Counted from the first letter of the stretch, positions 16,175-24,567 are shown. The stretch: 33,807 nt of DNA from Corallococcus sp. CAG:1435 (GCA_000433775.1 HF998498.1:16494-50300), one strand, 5' to 3'. A program made the numbers and translations. Notes: generated from the sequence alone by a model not told the origin.

Positions 16175-16189
16175 TTTGGCACAGCCAAC

Positions 16190-16389
16190 AAATGCTACAA
16201 TGCCACCTGAAAAGGCAATTTTACAACGAATTTGTGCTGAACATACAAATACATTTTGGAAAACACGCAAAATACAAACTGCCTAACGGTAGTTTACTGC
16301 CGTTATTTTGACAAATCACAGTTTTTTGCACAAAGACAAAGTGCATGCGAAAATGCCGACAGTCAGGCAAAAGTACAAAAATGCAAAAG
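16190..16389. other. Spacer after tandem repeats, one hairpin
   Basis: It contains a hairpin AACGGTAGT/ACTGCCGTT (16285-16293, 16296-16304) followed on the plus strand by ATTTTG, a weak terminator-like element for anything transcribed rightward across the repeats. No gene is seen. Confidence 0.4.
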
Positions 16390-16417
16390 AAAACCCCGAA
16401 AAAACTTTCGGGGTTTT
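16386..16417 (-). terminator. Terminator of rplM-rpsI
   Basis: AAAACCCCGAAA and TTTCGGGGTTTT (16390-16401, 16406-16417) form a 12-bp stem with a T-rich tail on the minus strand, 26 nt past the rpsI stop. Confidence 0.9.
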
Positions 16418-16443
16418 GAATGGTTTTGAAATGTGTTGAAAGA

Positions 16444-16854
16444 TTATCTCTTGCTGAATTGCGGAGCCTTACGAGCCTTCTTCAAACCGTACTTCTTTCT
16501 TTCCTTCATACGGGGGTCACGAGTCAAAAATCCGTTTTTCTTCAAAACGGCTTTGTCTTCGCCTGCAATAACCAATGCACGGGAAATTCCGTGACGGATT
16601 GCGCCTGCCTGACCTGTGTAACCGCCGCCGATTACGTTTACTTCGATGTCGTACTTTGTGAGAGTTTCCGTAGCGTTAAGAGGTTGACGCACGATGTACT
16701 TCAAAGTGTCAAGTCCGAAGTAGGTGTCGATGTCACGCTTGTTGATTGTGATTTTGCCGTTTCCGCCGGGAATAAGTCTGACACGGGCAATGGACTTCTT
16801 TCTTCTGCCGGTTCCCCAAAACTGAACCTTTTTCTTTGTTGCTGTTTTAGCCAT
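16444..16854 (-). CDS. rpsI: 30S ribosomal protein S9
   Basis: The 136-residue small-subunit protein has the typical core [20 protein letters not shown], the [19 protein letters not shown] segment and the C-terminal tail ending in QFSKR, whose terminal arginine reaches the P-site tRNA. AGGAGGG precedes ATG 16854. It follows rplM by 14 nt in the conserved rplM-rpsI pair and ends at a strong terminator. Confidence 0.98.
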   Translation of the reverse strand: MAKTATKKKVQFWGTGRRKKSIARVRLIPGGNGKITINKRDIDTYFGLDTLKYIVRQPLNATETLTKYDIEVNVIGGGYTGQAGAIRHGISRALVIAGEDKAVLKKNGFLTRDPRMKERKKYGLKKARKAPQFSKR

Positions 16855-16868
16855 TGTTTATTCCCTCC

Positions 16869-17303
16869 TTATCTAAGCTCCAACACTTCGGGGTGTTGTG
16901 CTTCGTGCTTGTGTTCCGCACCTTTGTACACACGCAATTTGGTGAGCATCTGTCTGCCGAGACTGTTTTTGGGAAGCATACCCTTTACCGCTTTCATAAC
17001 GGCAAAATCGCTTCTTTCTGCAATCAGTTTGCTGTACTGCGTTTGTTTGAGGTGTCCCGGTCTTGTGGAACGGCGCACATAGTATTTATCCATAAGTTTG
17101 TTGCCTGTGAGTACCACCTTGTCGCAGTTGATTACAATTACGCAATCGCCTGTGTCCACGTGCGGTGTGAAGGTGGGCTTGTTCTTTCCACGAAGGACGG
17201 CAGCCACCTGACTTGCAACACGTCCGAGAGGATGTCCTGCAGCATCGACAACGTACCATTTTCTTTCAACGGTTTCTTTCTTTGCCATGTAAGTTTTTAC
17301 CAT
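16869..17303 (-). CDS. rplM: 50S ribosomal protein L13
   Basis: The 144-residue large-subunit protein begins [20 protein letters not shown] and keeps [29 protein letters not shown] and [20 protein letters not shown] lies 8 nt before ATG 17303. It heads the rplM-rpsI operon behind a perfect promoter and a leader of about 115 nt. Confidence 0.98.
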   Translation of the reverse strand: MVKTYMAKKETVERKWYVVDAAGHPLGRVASQVAAVLRGKNKPTFTPHVDTGDCVIVINCDKVVLTGNKLMDKYYVRRSTRPGHLKQTQYSKLIAERSDFAVMKAVKGMLPKNSLGRQMLTKLRVYKGAEHKHEAQHPEVLELR

Positions 17304-17418
17304 TTCAGTTTCTCCTGATATTTAAGTTTGTTTGCTGTTCACGGTTGAACAATTACCGCCAGTGGAATGCGGTTTAGACACAGCAGAGCTTAAAATACTG
17401 CGCCGAATTATTCACAGC
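17304..17418 (-). promoter_or_regulatory. rplM 5' leader, candidate L13 autoregulatory element
   Basis: The transcribed leader can form GCAG...CTGC and CCGC...GCGG hairpins upstream of the ribosome binding site. An L13 leader RNA is known in Firmicutes, so an autogenous element is plausible, but I could not match the consensus in detail. Confidence 0.35.
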
Positions 17419-17424
17419 CTTTCT

Positions 17425-17453
17425 ATTATACAAACAGACGTTTTTCTTGTCAA
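17425..17453 (-). promoter_or_regulatory. Consensus sigma-A promoter of rplM-rpsI
   Basis: On the minus strand a perfect TTGACA (plus 17448-17453) and a perfect TATAAT (plus 17425-17430) are 17 nt apart. The -35 box is half of an inverted repeat TTGTCAA-TCAG-TTGACAA. Confidence 0.92.
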
Positions 17454-17478
17454 CTGATTGACAAGCATTTATATATAT

Positions 17479-18165
17479 TTATTTAGTGATTTCCGCCACT
17501 TTTCCTCTTCCGAAATATTCCACAACTGCCTGAACGGGCAACAGCACCAACACCAACGGTGAAAAAGCAAGTATCACCGTGGACGCCACCACTATTTGCA
17601 GAGAAAGCGACAGTTCCTCGCCCAGATTACGCTTTTCCTTCACGACGATGAGGCAAACCGCTATTTCGCCCAACACGCATGCAACGGAAAGAATAGCAAA
17701 GATGTAGCAGGTGCCGTTGATGTCCCACATGGTAACAAGACGGAAAGTTGCGTAGTGGTCGGGGGTGTAGAACACTGCCGACCCGTCGTTGAAAAAAACC
17801 AACCTTTCCGCGCCACGGTTTTTGACATTATACCCCGCAGAATAAATATCGCACTCCGTCATCGGCAGGTTGTCGGGGTTTTCTATCAGTTGTTCCCTGT
17901 TTTGAAATTCGTTTCCGCCAACGTTGATACCGTCTATCTCCGTCAACGACAAATTGCCCGCCTCCGCTTTGTTGACGAAATTGGAAGGCAGTTTGGCGTA
18001 GGTGTAAATGTACAACGCCACCTCCTCCTTGCCGTGGTAGGTTCCGTCCTCTCTGACGGTGTTCCATGTGCTGAGGGAAACAACGGCAAACGCCACCGCA
18101 AGAAACATAAACAGGCACATTGCCGTGCGAAGTTTGCTCATACCGTTTTTGTTACGCTTTTTCAT
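17479..18165 (-). CDS. Membrane-anchored barnase-like ribonuclease
   Basis: This 228-residue protein has a membrane segment at about 12-33, an extracytoplasmic domain at about 45-145, then two more segments (about 150-176 and 187-213). The middle domain aligns with barnase: YTYAKLPSNFVNKAEA, INVGGNEFQNRE, MTECDIYSAGYN, RLVFF and YTPDHYATF. Barnase catalytic residues K27, R59, E73, R87 and H102 correspond to K66, R90, E104, R121 and H137; the R83 position is unclear because of a small insertion. Positive residues before the first segment and at KEKRN (177-180) put the RNase domain outside. ATG 18165 has AGGTG 4 nt upstream and overlaps the end of truA by 14 nt, so the two are probably co-translated. 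No barstar gene is seen. Confidence 0.75.
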   Translation of the reverse strand: MKKRNKNGMSKLRTAMCLFMFLAVAFAVVSLSTWNTVREDGTYHGKEEVALYIYTYAKLPSNFVNKAEAGNLSLTEIDGINVGGNEFQNREQLIENPDNLPMTECDIYSAGYNVKNRGAERLVFFNDGSAVFYTPDHYATFRLVTMWDINGTCYIFAILSVACVLGEIAVCLIVVKEKRNLGEELSLSLQIVVASTVILAFSPLVLVLLPVQAVVEYFGRGKVAEITK

Positions 18166-18892
18166 AATACACCTTTTCCAAAGTAAGCCCCTTGGCAGGA
18201 AGGGTTTTTACCGCTATTTTTTTGCCCGATAACATTTGTTTGAGGTTTGTTTCGTCCCTTTTTCCGTTGCCTATTTCCACAAGCAATCCGCACATAAGCC
18301 GCACCTGATTGTACAAAAAGGCGTTACCGTTCACCCAAAAACATATCACTCCCTTTTCTTCCTCAACACGGAAACTGTTGATTGTGCGAACGGTGCCTTT
18401 AAGGTTGCTGCCCGTGTTCTGAAAGGCGGCAAAGTCGTGCGTACCCACCAACAAGGATGCCGCTTTCTGCATGGCGGTTACATCCAGAGGCTTGTACACC
18501 TGCAGACAGTTTACGTCCAAAGTGGGTTTGCGCACGGGGGAAACGTACACACGGTAACAGTAGGTTTTGGACAGGGCGTCGAAACGTGCATCGAAATCGT
18601 CGGCAACTATTTGAGCATCGGTAAGGGCAACGGAAGCAGGCAGTCGCAAATTTACCCCCAAACACAGTTTGAAAGTGTTTACCTTTTTGTCGGTGTCGAA
18701 GTGAACCGTCTGCCCACGAGAATGTACCCCGACGTCGGTGCGCCCTGCGGCATACACCCTGACAAAATCGCAGTCGAAGTAGGAACATAGGGCTTTTTCC
18801 AGCGTGTCCTGCACGGAAATGCCGTTTTTCTGACTTTGCCAACCGCAAAAATCCGTCCCGACGTATTCAACTGTAAGTTTAACTCTTGTCAT
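18152..18892 (-). CDS. truA: tRNA pseudouridine(38-40) synthase
   Basis: The 246-residue cytoplasmic enzyme converts uridines 38-40 of the tRNA anticodon arm to pseudouridine. It has the normal length and motifs: LTVEYVGTDFCGWQSQ at the start, catalytic D53 in AAGRTDVGVHSRGQ, FDARFDALSKTYCYRV and FLYNQVRLMCG. ATG 18892 is chosen because it opens the family N-terminus with AAAAGG about 10 nt before it; the 109-residue upstream frame has no family match. It lies 167 nt after ecfT and overlaps the barnase-like gene. Confidence 0.97.
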   Translation of the reverse strand: MTRVKLTVEYVGTDFCGWQSQKNGISVQDTLEKALCSYFDCDFVRVYAAGRTDVGVHSRGQTVHFDTDKKVNTFKLCLGVNLRLPASVALTDAQIVADDFDARFDALSKTYCYRVYVSPVRKPTLDVNCLQVYKPLDVTAMQKAASLLVGTHDFAAFQNTGSNLKGTVRTINSFRVEEEKGVICFWVNGNAFLYNQVRLMCGLLVEIGNGKRDETNLKQMLSGKKIAVKTLPAKGLTLEKVYYEKA

Positions 18893-19059
18893 GTTTTGTT
18901 GCCTTTTGGTGCAAAAAACCTTGCACCGTGTGTAAAAATTTTGTAACTGTAACCGTATTGCATTTACGTTGATATTTTGCGGCGACACTGTTGCTTTCAA
19001 AATTTGTTCAGGTAGCCGCAAAAAACAAGAGCCACGCTTTGCGCCACGCCTTTTGAAGT

Positions 19060-19896
19060 TCAGAAATACAGCCAAGTGATGTTTGACCAACTGTTTTGCA
19101 TGCCGTACACCACAAACACCGCCGTGAAAAACAGCACCACCACAATTGCTCCGACAAAATCTCTCCACGAAACTTTCATTACACGCATTTGTGTGCGCAC
19201 GGTTGCGCCTTCGTAGCAACGGCTGTTCATGGCGTTGGCAAGTTCCTCCGCACGGCGGAAACCGCCCACCAACAAGGGGATGAGAATGGGCACAAAGGCT
19301 TTGGCACGTTTGACAAGGTTGCCTGTGTCGAAGTTTGCTCCACGTGCTTTTTGCGCACGGATTATTCTGTCCGTTTCCTCAATAAGACTGGGAATAAAGG
19401 ACAAAGTGAGGCTCATTATCAACGCAAGTTCGTGCACGGGAAAACGCACCACACGCAAAGGCTTCATCAGACTTTCTATTGCGTGGGTGAGATCCACAGG
19501 CGTTGTGGTGAGGGTAAGCAAACTTGACCCCATAACCAGATAGGTCAGACGAAGCAACATTTTGGCGGCAAATTTCAAACCCTCATCGTAAATTTGAAAA
19601 ATCCACCATTCCCACAAAAGATTGCCCGTTTTTGTGAAAAATACGTTGAGAAGCACCGTCAAAGCAAGCAGTATTATTATTCCTTTGATGGATTTCAGTA
19701 TTGACTTCAACGGCACTTTGGAAAAGGCTATTGCCAACAGCAGAAACAGCGTCAGCCAGGCAAAACCTACAAAACTTACCACAAAGAATATGCCCACCAT
19801 AAACACAAGGCACAGCACAAGTTTGACTCGTGCGTCCATTTTGTGCAGAAAGGAATCGGCAAGGTAGTACTGTCCGAAAGTTACGTCACGCAACAT
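19060..19896 (-). CDS. ecfT: ECF transporter transmembrane component EcfT
   Basis: The 278-residue integral membrane protein couples the two ATPases to substrate-binding S components of energy-coupling factor importers (vitamins, metals). It begins MLRDVTFGQYYLADSFLHKM, typical of EcfT, has about five membrane segments, and carries the coupling-helix motifs AQKARGANFD and NSRCYEG. ATG 19896 has GGGAGG close upstream and overlaps the ecfA2 stop by 11 nt. No S-component gene is in the window, so this is a shared group II module. Confidence 0.95.
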   Translation of the reverse strand: MLRDVTFGQYYLADSFLHKMDARVKLVLCLVFMVGIFFVVSFVGFAWLTLFLLLAIAFSKVPLKSILKSIKGIIILLALTVLLNVFFTKTGNLLWEWWIFQIYDEGLKFAAKMLLRLTYLVMGSSLLTLTTTPVDLTHAIESLMKPLRVVRFPVHELALIMSLTLSFIPSLIEETDRIIRAQKARGANFDTGNLVKRAKAFVPILIPLLVGGFRRAEELANAMNSRCYEGATVRTQMRVMKVSWRDFVGAIVVVLFFTAVFVVYGMQNSWSNITWLYF

Positions 19897-20749
19897 TTCC
19901 GCCACCTCCCGCAAGTTTTGTTACCGCCTGAAAAATCTCTTCCACCGTGCGACAGTCTTGCAAGACAATGCCGTCTTTTTCCAGCCTGTTCATGAACTGC
20001 GCCATTTGCGGCACTTCCAAATTCATCCGACGTATTTCCTCTTCCTTGCGGAAAAGTTCACGGGGCGGAAGGTCGAAGGTGATTTTTCCGTCGCAGAACA
20101 CAAGTACTCTGTCGGCGTTTTCAAACACTTCGTTCATGTCGTGGGAAACCATTATTACCGTGGTGCCTTGCTCTTTGTTGAGTTTGTGCACCAGTTGCAG
20201 TATTTCCTTTTTGCCTCGGGGGTCCAACCCTGCGGTAGGTTCGTCCAGCACCAGAACTTTGGGTTTCATTGCCAACACGCCGGCAAATGCCACACGGCGT
20301 TTTTCTCCTCCGGAAAGGTCGAAGGGGGATTTTTTAGCCACTTCTTCAACATTCATTCCCACAACTTCCAACGCTTCTTTGGCAAGTTTTTCGCACGTTT
20401 CCCTGTCGTAGCCGAAATTTTTGGGACCGAAACACACGTCGTCAAGCACGGTGTCGGCAAAAAGTTGGTACTCGGGATACTGAAAAACCATGCCTACATC
20501 GTGGCGCAATGCTTTGAGGTCGGGCTTTTTGGCTGCAAGGTCGTAATCCAACACCTTCAAGTTTCCCTGTTGAAGTCGAATAAGCGCATTGAGATGTTGG
20601 GCAAATGTTGTTTTGCCACTGCCTGTGTGTCCGACTATTGCCACAAATTCGCCGTCGTTTATTGTAACTGTGATGTCGTCCAGGGCTTTTTTCTCAAAGG
20701 GAGATTTCTTGTTGTAGGTGAAAGTCAGATTTTGCGCAATAATTGACAT
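19886..20749 (-). CDS. ecfA2: ECF transporter ATPase EcfA2
   Basis: The 287-residue ABC ATPase has Walker A GHTGSGKTT (40-48), a Q-loop in VFQYPEYQLF, signature LSGGEKRR, Walker B VLVLDEPTAGLD and H-loop SHD. The YPEYQLF segment after the Q-loop is typical of EcfA2. GGAGG precedes ATG 20749, which lies inside the end of ecfA1 (25-nt overlap); translation is probably coupled through the whole ecfA1-ecfA2-ecfT set. Confidence 0.96.
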   Translation of the reverse strand: MSIIAQNLTFTYNKKSPFEKKALDDITVTINDGEFVAIVGHTGSGKTTFAQHLNALIRLQQGNLKVLDYDLAAKKPDLKALRHDVGMVFQYPEYQLFADTVLDDVCFGPKNFGYDRETCEKLAKEALEVVGMNVEEVAKKSPFDLSGGEKRRVAFAGVLAMKPKVLVLDEPTAGLDPRGKKEILQLVHKLNKEQGTTVIMVSHDMNEVFENADRVLVFCDGKITFDLPPRELFRKEEEIRRMNLEVPQMAQFMNRLEKDGIVLQDCRTVEEIFQAVTKLAGGGGNVA

Positions 20750-21597
20750 ACCCTACCTCCCAATTCCGTGGCGTCCGTGCAGTTTTCGTCTACGTCCAAG
20801 CCACTTTCTTTAAGCATTCTTGCAAGTTTGACTGTACGTGGCGGTTGTAACCCCACTTCGTCCAGCAAACTGCGGTTGGAAAAAATTTCCATAGGCGTGC
20901 CTGTTGCCACAATGTGTCCGTTGCTCATAACCACAACTTTGTTGCAATCCAGCACCTCTTCCATAAAGTGAGTTATCAGCAGTACAGTCATTCCCTCTTT
21001 GTTGAGGCGGTGCGCCACTTCCAACACTTCCTTTCTGCCCTGCGGGTCCAGCATGGCGGTGGACTCGTCCAGCACAAGCACCTGCGGTTTTATTGCAAGT
21101 GCGCCTGCAATGGCTATGCGCTGTTTTTGTCCTCCCGACATCTTGTGAGGGGAATTTTTGGCAAAAGCCTCCATGCCCACCTGTTGCAACGCCGTTTGCA
21201 CACGCTCGACAATTTCCGGTTGAGGTACGCCCAGATTTTCCGGTCCGAAGGCGACGTCCTCTTCCACGATACTTGCCACCATCTGATTGTCGGGGTTTTG
21301 AAACACCATGCCGACACTCTTGCGTATTTCAAAAATATTTTCCTTTTCCGACGTGTCCAAACCGTTTACCGTAACTGCGCCTTTGGAAGGCACAAGCAAC
21401 CCGTTGGTGAGTTTGGCAAGGGTGGATTTCCCGCATCCGTTGTGTCCCACAAGCGCAACAAAAGAACCCTTTTCAATTTCAAGGGTTGCATTTTCCACAC
21501 CAACAACTCTTCCTACCGAGCCGTCGTCGTTGTACGTCTTGTAGTAGTAACTTACGTTGTCGTACTTAATTACCGTGTTGTTTGTAGAGTCCTTCAT
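20725..21597 (-). CDS. ecfA1: ECF transporter ATPase EcfA1
   Basis: The 290-residue ABC ATPase has Walker A GHNGCGKST (51-59), Q-loop QNPDNQM, signature MSGGQKQR, Walker B LVLDESTAMLD and H-loop THF. PDNQMVASIVEEDVAFGPEN is characteristic of EcfA1. ATG 21597 is chosen because CGGAG lies 5 nt upstream and the promoter at 21626-21654 removes the earlier start. It is the first gene of the ecfA1-ecfA2-ecfT group. Confidence 0.96.
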   Translation of the reverse strand: MKDSTNNTVIKYDNVSYYYKTYNDDGSVGRVVGVENATLEIEKGSFVALVGHNGCGKSTLAKLTNGLLVPSKGAVTVNGLDTSEKENIFEIRKSVGMVFQNPDNQMVASIVEEDVAFGPENLGVPQPEIVERVQTALQQVGMEAFAKNSPHKMSGGQKQRIAIAGALAIKPQVLVLDESTAMLDPQGRKEVLEVAHRLNKEGMTVLLITHFMEEVLDCNKVVVMSNGHIVATGTPMEIFSNRSLLDEVGLQPPRTVKLARMLKESGLDVDENCTDATELGGRVCQLLRKI

Positions 21598-21625
21598 TTT
21601 CACTCCGTTTGACTGTCGTGTGCTA

Positions 21626-21654
21626 ATTATACAGTTTTTGAAGATTTTTGGCAA
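21626..21654 (-). promoter_or_regulatory. Sigma-A promoter of the ecf operon
   Basis: On the minus strand TTGCCA (plus 21649-21654) and TATAAT (plus 21626-21631) are separated by 17 nt. The start is about 22 nt before the ecfA1 ATG. Confidence 0.8.
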
Positions 21655-21999
21655 ATAAGTTGCAGTATATTTTATATTTTACAATAAGAAATCGCACAAG
21701 CAAGAAATAACGTAACAAAGCAAGCGCATAAAAAACGCTTTGCGTAAAAAATATCGACAACGGCTGTCGGCAACGGCGAAAAAATTTTTTAGAAAAAGAT
21801 ACGACGACGCTACGGCATTTTGGAAAAGTTTTTTCAAAATATGCCGTAAAACTATTGTATTGCACAATAAAAATTTTGAACAAACGAGCCAAACGCCAAC
21901 AAAAAGTTGAAAAGTTTGCTCCGGCACAAGCACAAACCTTGAACAAACGGCAAAAAACGTAGGTTCAGGGCAAAGCAACCGCCCTTGTGCTTTCATCCG
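21655..21999. other. Intergenic region with one long hairpin
   Basis: Between the divergent ecf operon and RNase P RNA. An imperfect hairpin of about 17 bp at 21811-21848 (TACGGCAT...ATGCCGTA with A/T-rich inner pairs) is the only structure seen. No gene is supported. Confidence 0.5.
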
Positions 22000-22028
22000 T
22001 TGACAAAACACAAAAAAGGTGGTACACT
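22000..22028 (+). promoter_or_regulatory. Sigma-A promoter of rnpB
   Basis: TTGACA at 22000-22005 and TACACT at 22023-22028 are 17 nt apart. The start predicted at about 22035 coincides with the 5' strand of helix P1. Confidence 0.88.
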
Positions 22029-22034
22029 TTCGCC

Positions 22035-22366
22035 GTAAGAGACAGCCGAACGGTTGCGTGGGGAAACTCACGAGGAAAGTCCGAGCACCACAGAGCAAGA
22101 GTGCAGGATAACGTCCTGTGGAGGCGACTTCAAGGAAAGTGCAACAGAAATATACCGCAACTTCGGTTGTAAGGGTGGAAATGCAGGGTAAGAGCCTACA
22201 AACGTGTTGGTGACAACTCGTTAATGTAAACCCCACTCGGTGCAAGAAATGAGATAAAATGCCTGCTCGGCATCTCGACATAATTCGCTGGAGGCTGTCG
22301 GTAACGACAGCAGTAGATAGATAACCGTTCAAGACAGAACTCGGCTTACAGACTGAACTCTTACAA
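22035..22366 (+). ncRNA. rnpB: RNase P RNA
   Basis: The catalytic RNA of RNase P, which matures tRNA 5' ends. Conserved blocks appear in order: GAGGAAAGTCCGAGCACCAC, AGAGTGCAGGATAACG, AAAGTGCAACAGAAATATAC, GGGTGGAAATGCAGGGTAAG, GTAAACCCCA, and AGATAGATAACCG with CAGAACTCGGCTTACAGA near the 3' end. Helix P1 is GTAAGAG (22035-22041) with CTCTTAC (22358-22364). About 330 nt long; not assigned to type A or B here. Confidence 0.97.
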
Positions 22367-22370
22367 ACGT

Positions 22371-22408
22371 GAAGCCTTTCGGGCAGTACCCGAAGGGCTT
22401 CTTTTTTT
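22371..22408 (+). terminator. rnpB terminator
   Basis: GAAGCCTTTCGGG and CCCGAAGGGCTTC (22371-22383, 22389-22401) form a 13-bp stem with one G-U pair, followed by seven T. Confidence 0.93.
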
Positions 22409-22598
22409 ATTTTATTGCACAAAGTGCCAAAGTGCGCAGTACCGCACAAAAGTTACTTCAAGTAAACTTTTCATCCTACGTCGAACCACGTTTTTTATTG
22501 TAACGCCGTTACAAAGGCGGTTTGTAAAATCGAGGAAATGCAGGAACACTTTGATGTAACTTTTCCGCAAACATCAGTTACATTTGCATGCATTTGCA
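22409..22598. other. Intergenic spacer
   Basis: No gene. It holds a small inverted repeat TTGTAAC-GCC-GTTACAA at 22498-22514 and a near-palindrome around 22448-22472. Confidence 0.4.
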
Positions 22599-22750
22599 AA
22601 TTTTTGTGCGTATCAAATTGAGTCTTGCAAGTGAAAATTCTGCAAACCGACAATGTTGTTTTACTGTTCAAAGACGGTTGAACACAACAACCGTCTGAAA
22701 AGGCGGGATAGTTTGCCTGAAAAAAATTGAAAAAAACTTTTTCGCCCTTT
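22599..22750. repeat. Structured dispersed repeat C, copy 1
   Basis: This copy is nearly identical to 23615-23768 over the first 90-100 nt and then diverges. It includes the hairpin GACGGTTG-loop-CAACCGTC at 22672-22694. Copies lie on both sides of the DUF3267 gene, same orientation, 1,016 bp apart. Confidence 0.9.
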
Positions 22751-22853
22751 ATGACAGCAAAACTCATGCATAGAGACCGATTTTTCGACGCAAAATTTCA
22801 AACAGTATCCTGCCGTTGCCGTTAGTTTTCCTTTGATGGCGCTTTCTTTTTTC

Positions 22854-23465
22854 TTAGGATTTTTCGTGTGGCAAGTAGAACGTCTGCACAGGTCCCGTAT
22901 CACGCATGAGCGTTTTTCCGTCACGGAATTTGAAAACATACAAAACAGTAATGTAGATGTCCCCCACGCAACCGCCAAAATGCATGGCAAAAAGTGCGGC
23001 GAGCAACAAAAACCACACGGTGTTTTGCAGGAAAAACATCGGAACGATAAAGGCGATGCTGAAAATAACAAAGGGCGCAAGCAAAGCGCACAACGACGCC
23101 GTGCGGTACACAAAAACGTCGGGTACTCCGCAATAGGCGCATGTCATCGTAACGCCGAATGTCAACTTACGTTTGGTGAAAGCCTTGTAAACAACTCCGT
23201 GCACAAGTTCGTGAAGCACAATGTAGACAATGAAGCCCACAACGAACAAAAGCAACGCCAAAATTTTCGTGAAATCGGGCAATGTGAGAAACTGTTCCTT
23301 AATAAGGGATACATCCGTTCCGAAAGCAAAATACAAAACGGCAAAGGCTCCCACCATCATGACCAAACTCAGCAAATTGAAAACAACCGCAAAGGGGGCT
23401 TTCGTAGCGTCCACAGTTTTTACTAACCGATAATTTTCCGGCAATTTTTCTTCGAAATGTTTCAC
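22854..23465 (-). CDS. DUF3267 membrane zinc metalloprotease-like protein
   Basis: The 203-residue protein has about five hydrophobic segments and a zincin motif HELVH (85-89) in the second or third membrane segment, with GD at 168-169 as a possible third ligand. This layout matches DUF3267 putative zinc proteases, distant relatives of site-2 proteases. Its substrate is unknown. GTG 23465 is the start, with AAGGAG 7 nt upstream. It stands alone on the minus strand between two copies of repeat C. Confidence 0.85.
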   Translation of the reverse strand: MKHFEEKLPENYRLVKTVDATKAPFAVVFNLLSLVMMVGAFAVLYFAFGTDVSLIKEQFLTLPDFTKILALLLFVVGFIVYIVLHELVHGVVYKAFTKRKLTFGVTMTCAYCGVPDVFVYRTASLCALLAPFVIFSIAFIVPMFFLQNTVWFLLLAALFAMHFGGCVGDIYITVLYVFKFRDGKTLMRDTGPVQTFYLPHEKS

Positions 23466-23614
23466 AATTTTACTCCTTTACAAATTTTTTGCAACCGTAT
23501 ATATTTTTTTGGTACCGAATCAATGCAAATGTTGCCTCGCAACGCCATGCAAAAGCACTTTTGCTCTTTTTCGCACATTTTTTCAAATATGGCACAGGTT
23601 TTTGCCTGACGACG

Positions 23615-23768
23615 AATTTTTGTGCGTATCAAATTGAGTCTTGCAAGTGAAAATTCTGCAAACCGACAATGTTGTTTTACTGTTCAAAGACGGTTGAACA
23701 CAGCAATCGTCCGAAAAAGGCGGGATAATTTGTGCTGAAAGATTTGAAAACAAAGTCTTTCGCCGTTT
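23615..23768. repeat. Structured dispersed repeat C, copy 2
   Basis: Second copy of repeat C. Its hairpin is GACGGTTG-loop-CAATCGTC: the C-to-T change keeps pairing as a G-U wobble. The remainder of the 23466-23931 gap shows no gene. Confidence 0.9.
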
Positions 23769-23931
23769 TTTAAAGATACAGCTTTGAAAAACAACAAAAT
23801 TTACTCGCAAACGCTCCTACAAACCGCCGTTTGGGCATGGCTTTCTGCTTTTTGTCAAAGCAAAATTTGCTTGTGTTTTCTTTGTTTGTATTTTTTCAGA
23901 AGGTAAAAACGACACTACACCGCAGCGCTCG

Positions 23932-24555
23932 CTACTGACGTGCAAGAAAGTCGTCGACATTTTCGCAGTCCACGAAGGCGCAGGTTTTTTCGATGCGGTA
24001 ATCGCCGACAAGGTTGTGTTTTGCCATCAGGTGGCAAACCAATCTGTCGGGACGCAAGTTGCTGTTTCCCGTTGCCAACATCACCTCCGCCGTGTCGCAG
24101 TCCACCTTTTTCGCAGAAAAAATCCTGTCGGAAACCTCTTTTGTTACTGTGTTGCCACGTTCCGTGTAACTAATTTGGTAGTGAGGGGAACAAATTTCCT
24201 CTACCACGTTGCCGATGCCTTTGGCGTACAAGGTGAATTGCGCCCTGTTTATCTGCGACGCAAGGTTAACCTTTTTTTCAAATACCTTCACGAAACGTAT
24301 TCCGTGGGGGCAGACGGCATTGAGTTTTTGCAAAATATCGGGACAAAGTACCGTTTTTGCCGATACGTATTCGCAAAAACTGTCCACGCCCAAAGGTATT
24401 GCAGGGGAAAAACCCAATTCCATGTGGGGATTGTATCCCTGTGAATACTCCACTTCCAACCCTGCACGTCTGAAAATGTAGGTTACGGCACGCAATGTGT
24501 CCACATGGGCGGCAAGCGCCGCCGTGGAAGTTTTTTCAAATTTCAAAATTACCAT
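23932..24555 (-). CDS. TIGR03936 family radical SAM-linked protein (DUF2344)
   Basis: The 207-residue protein matches the DUF2344 family, always found beside or fused to TIGR03960 radical SAM proteins. The start MVILKFEKTSTAALAAHVD, the GYNPHMELGFSPAIPLGVDS block and the C-terminal LRPDRLVCHLM agree. Its biochemical role is unknown. ATG 24555 has GGGGTGG 4 nt upstream and lies 12 nt after the radical SAM gene, so the pair is co-transcribed. Confidence 0.92.
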   Translation of the reverse strand: MVILKFEKTSTAALAAHVDTLRAVTYIFRRAGLEVEYSQGYNPHMELGFSPAIPLGVDSFCEYVSAKTVLCPDILQKLNAVCPHGIRFVKVFEKKVNLASQINRAQFTLYAKGIGNVVEEICSPHYQISYTERGNTVTKEVSDRIFSAKKVDCDTAEVMLATGNSNLRPDRLVCHLMAKHNLVGDYRIEKTCAFVDCENVDDFLARQ

Positions 24556-24567
24556 GTTGCCACCCCG

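Noticed and set aside
15583..16189. Tandem repeats considered as a CRISPR array
   Set aside because: Units are 197 bp with near-complete identity, with no short repeat/unique spacer pattern and no cas genes.
15807..16210. Open frames of 66 and 68 codons in the tandem repeats
   Set aside because: Unit length is not a multiple of three, starts are TTG without ribosome binding sites, and unit 1 lacks the start codon.
21679..22449. 256-codon minus-strand open frame
   Set aside because: It covers the whole RNase P RNA gene in antisense and has no family-like sequence.
22495..23810. Two short minus-strand frames sharing a 30-residue peptide
   Set aside because: The shared peptide is only the translation of repeat C; there is no start signal, and the hairpin is the conserved part.
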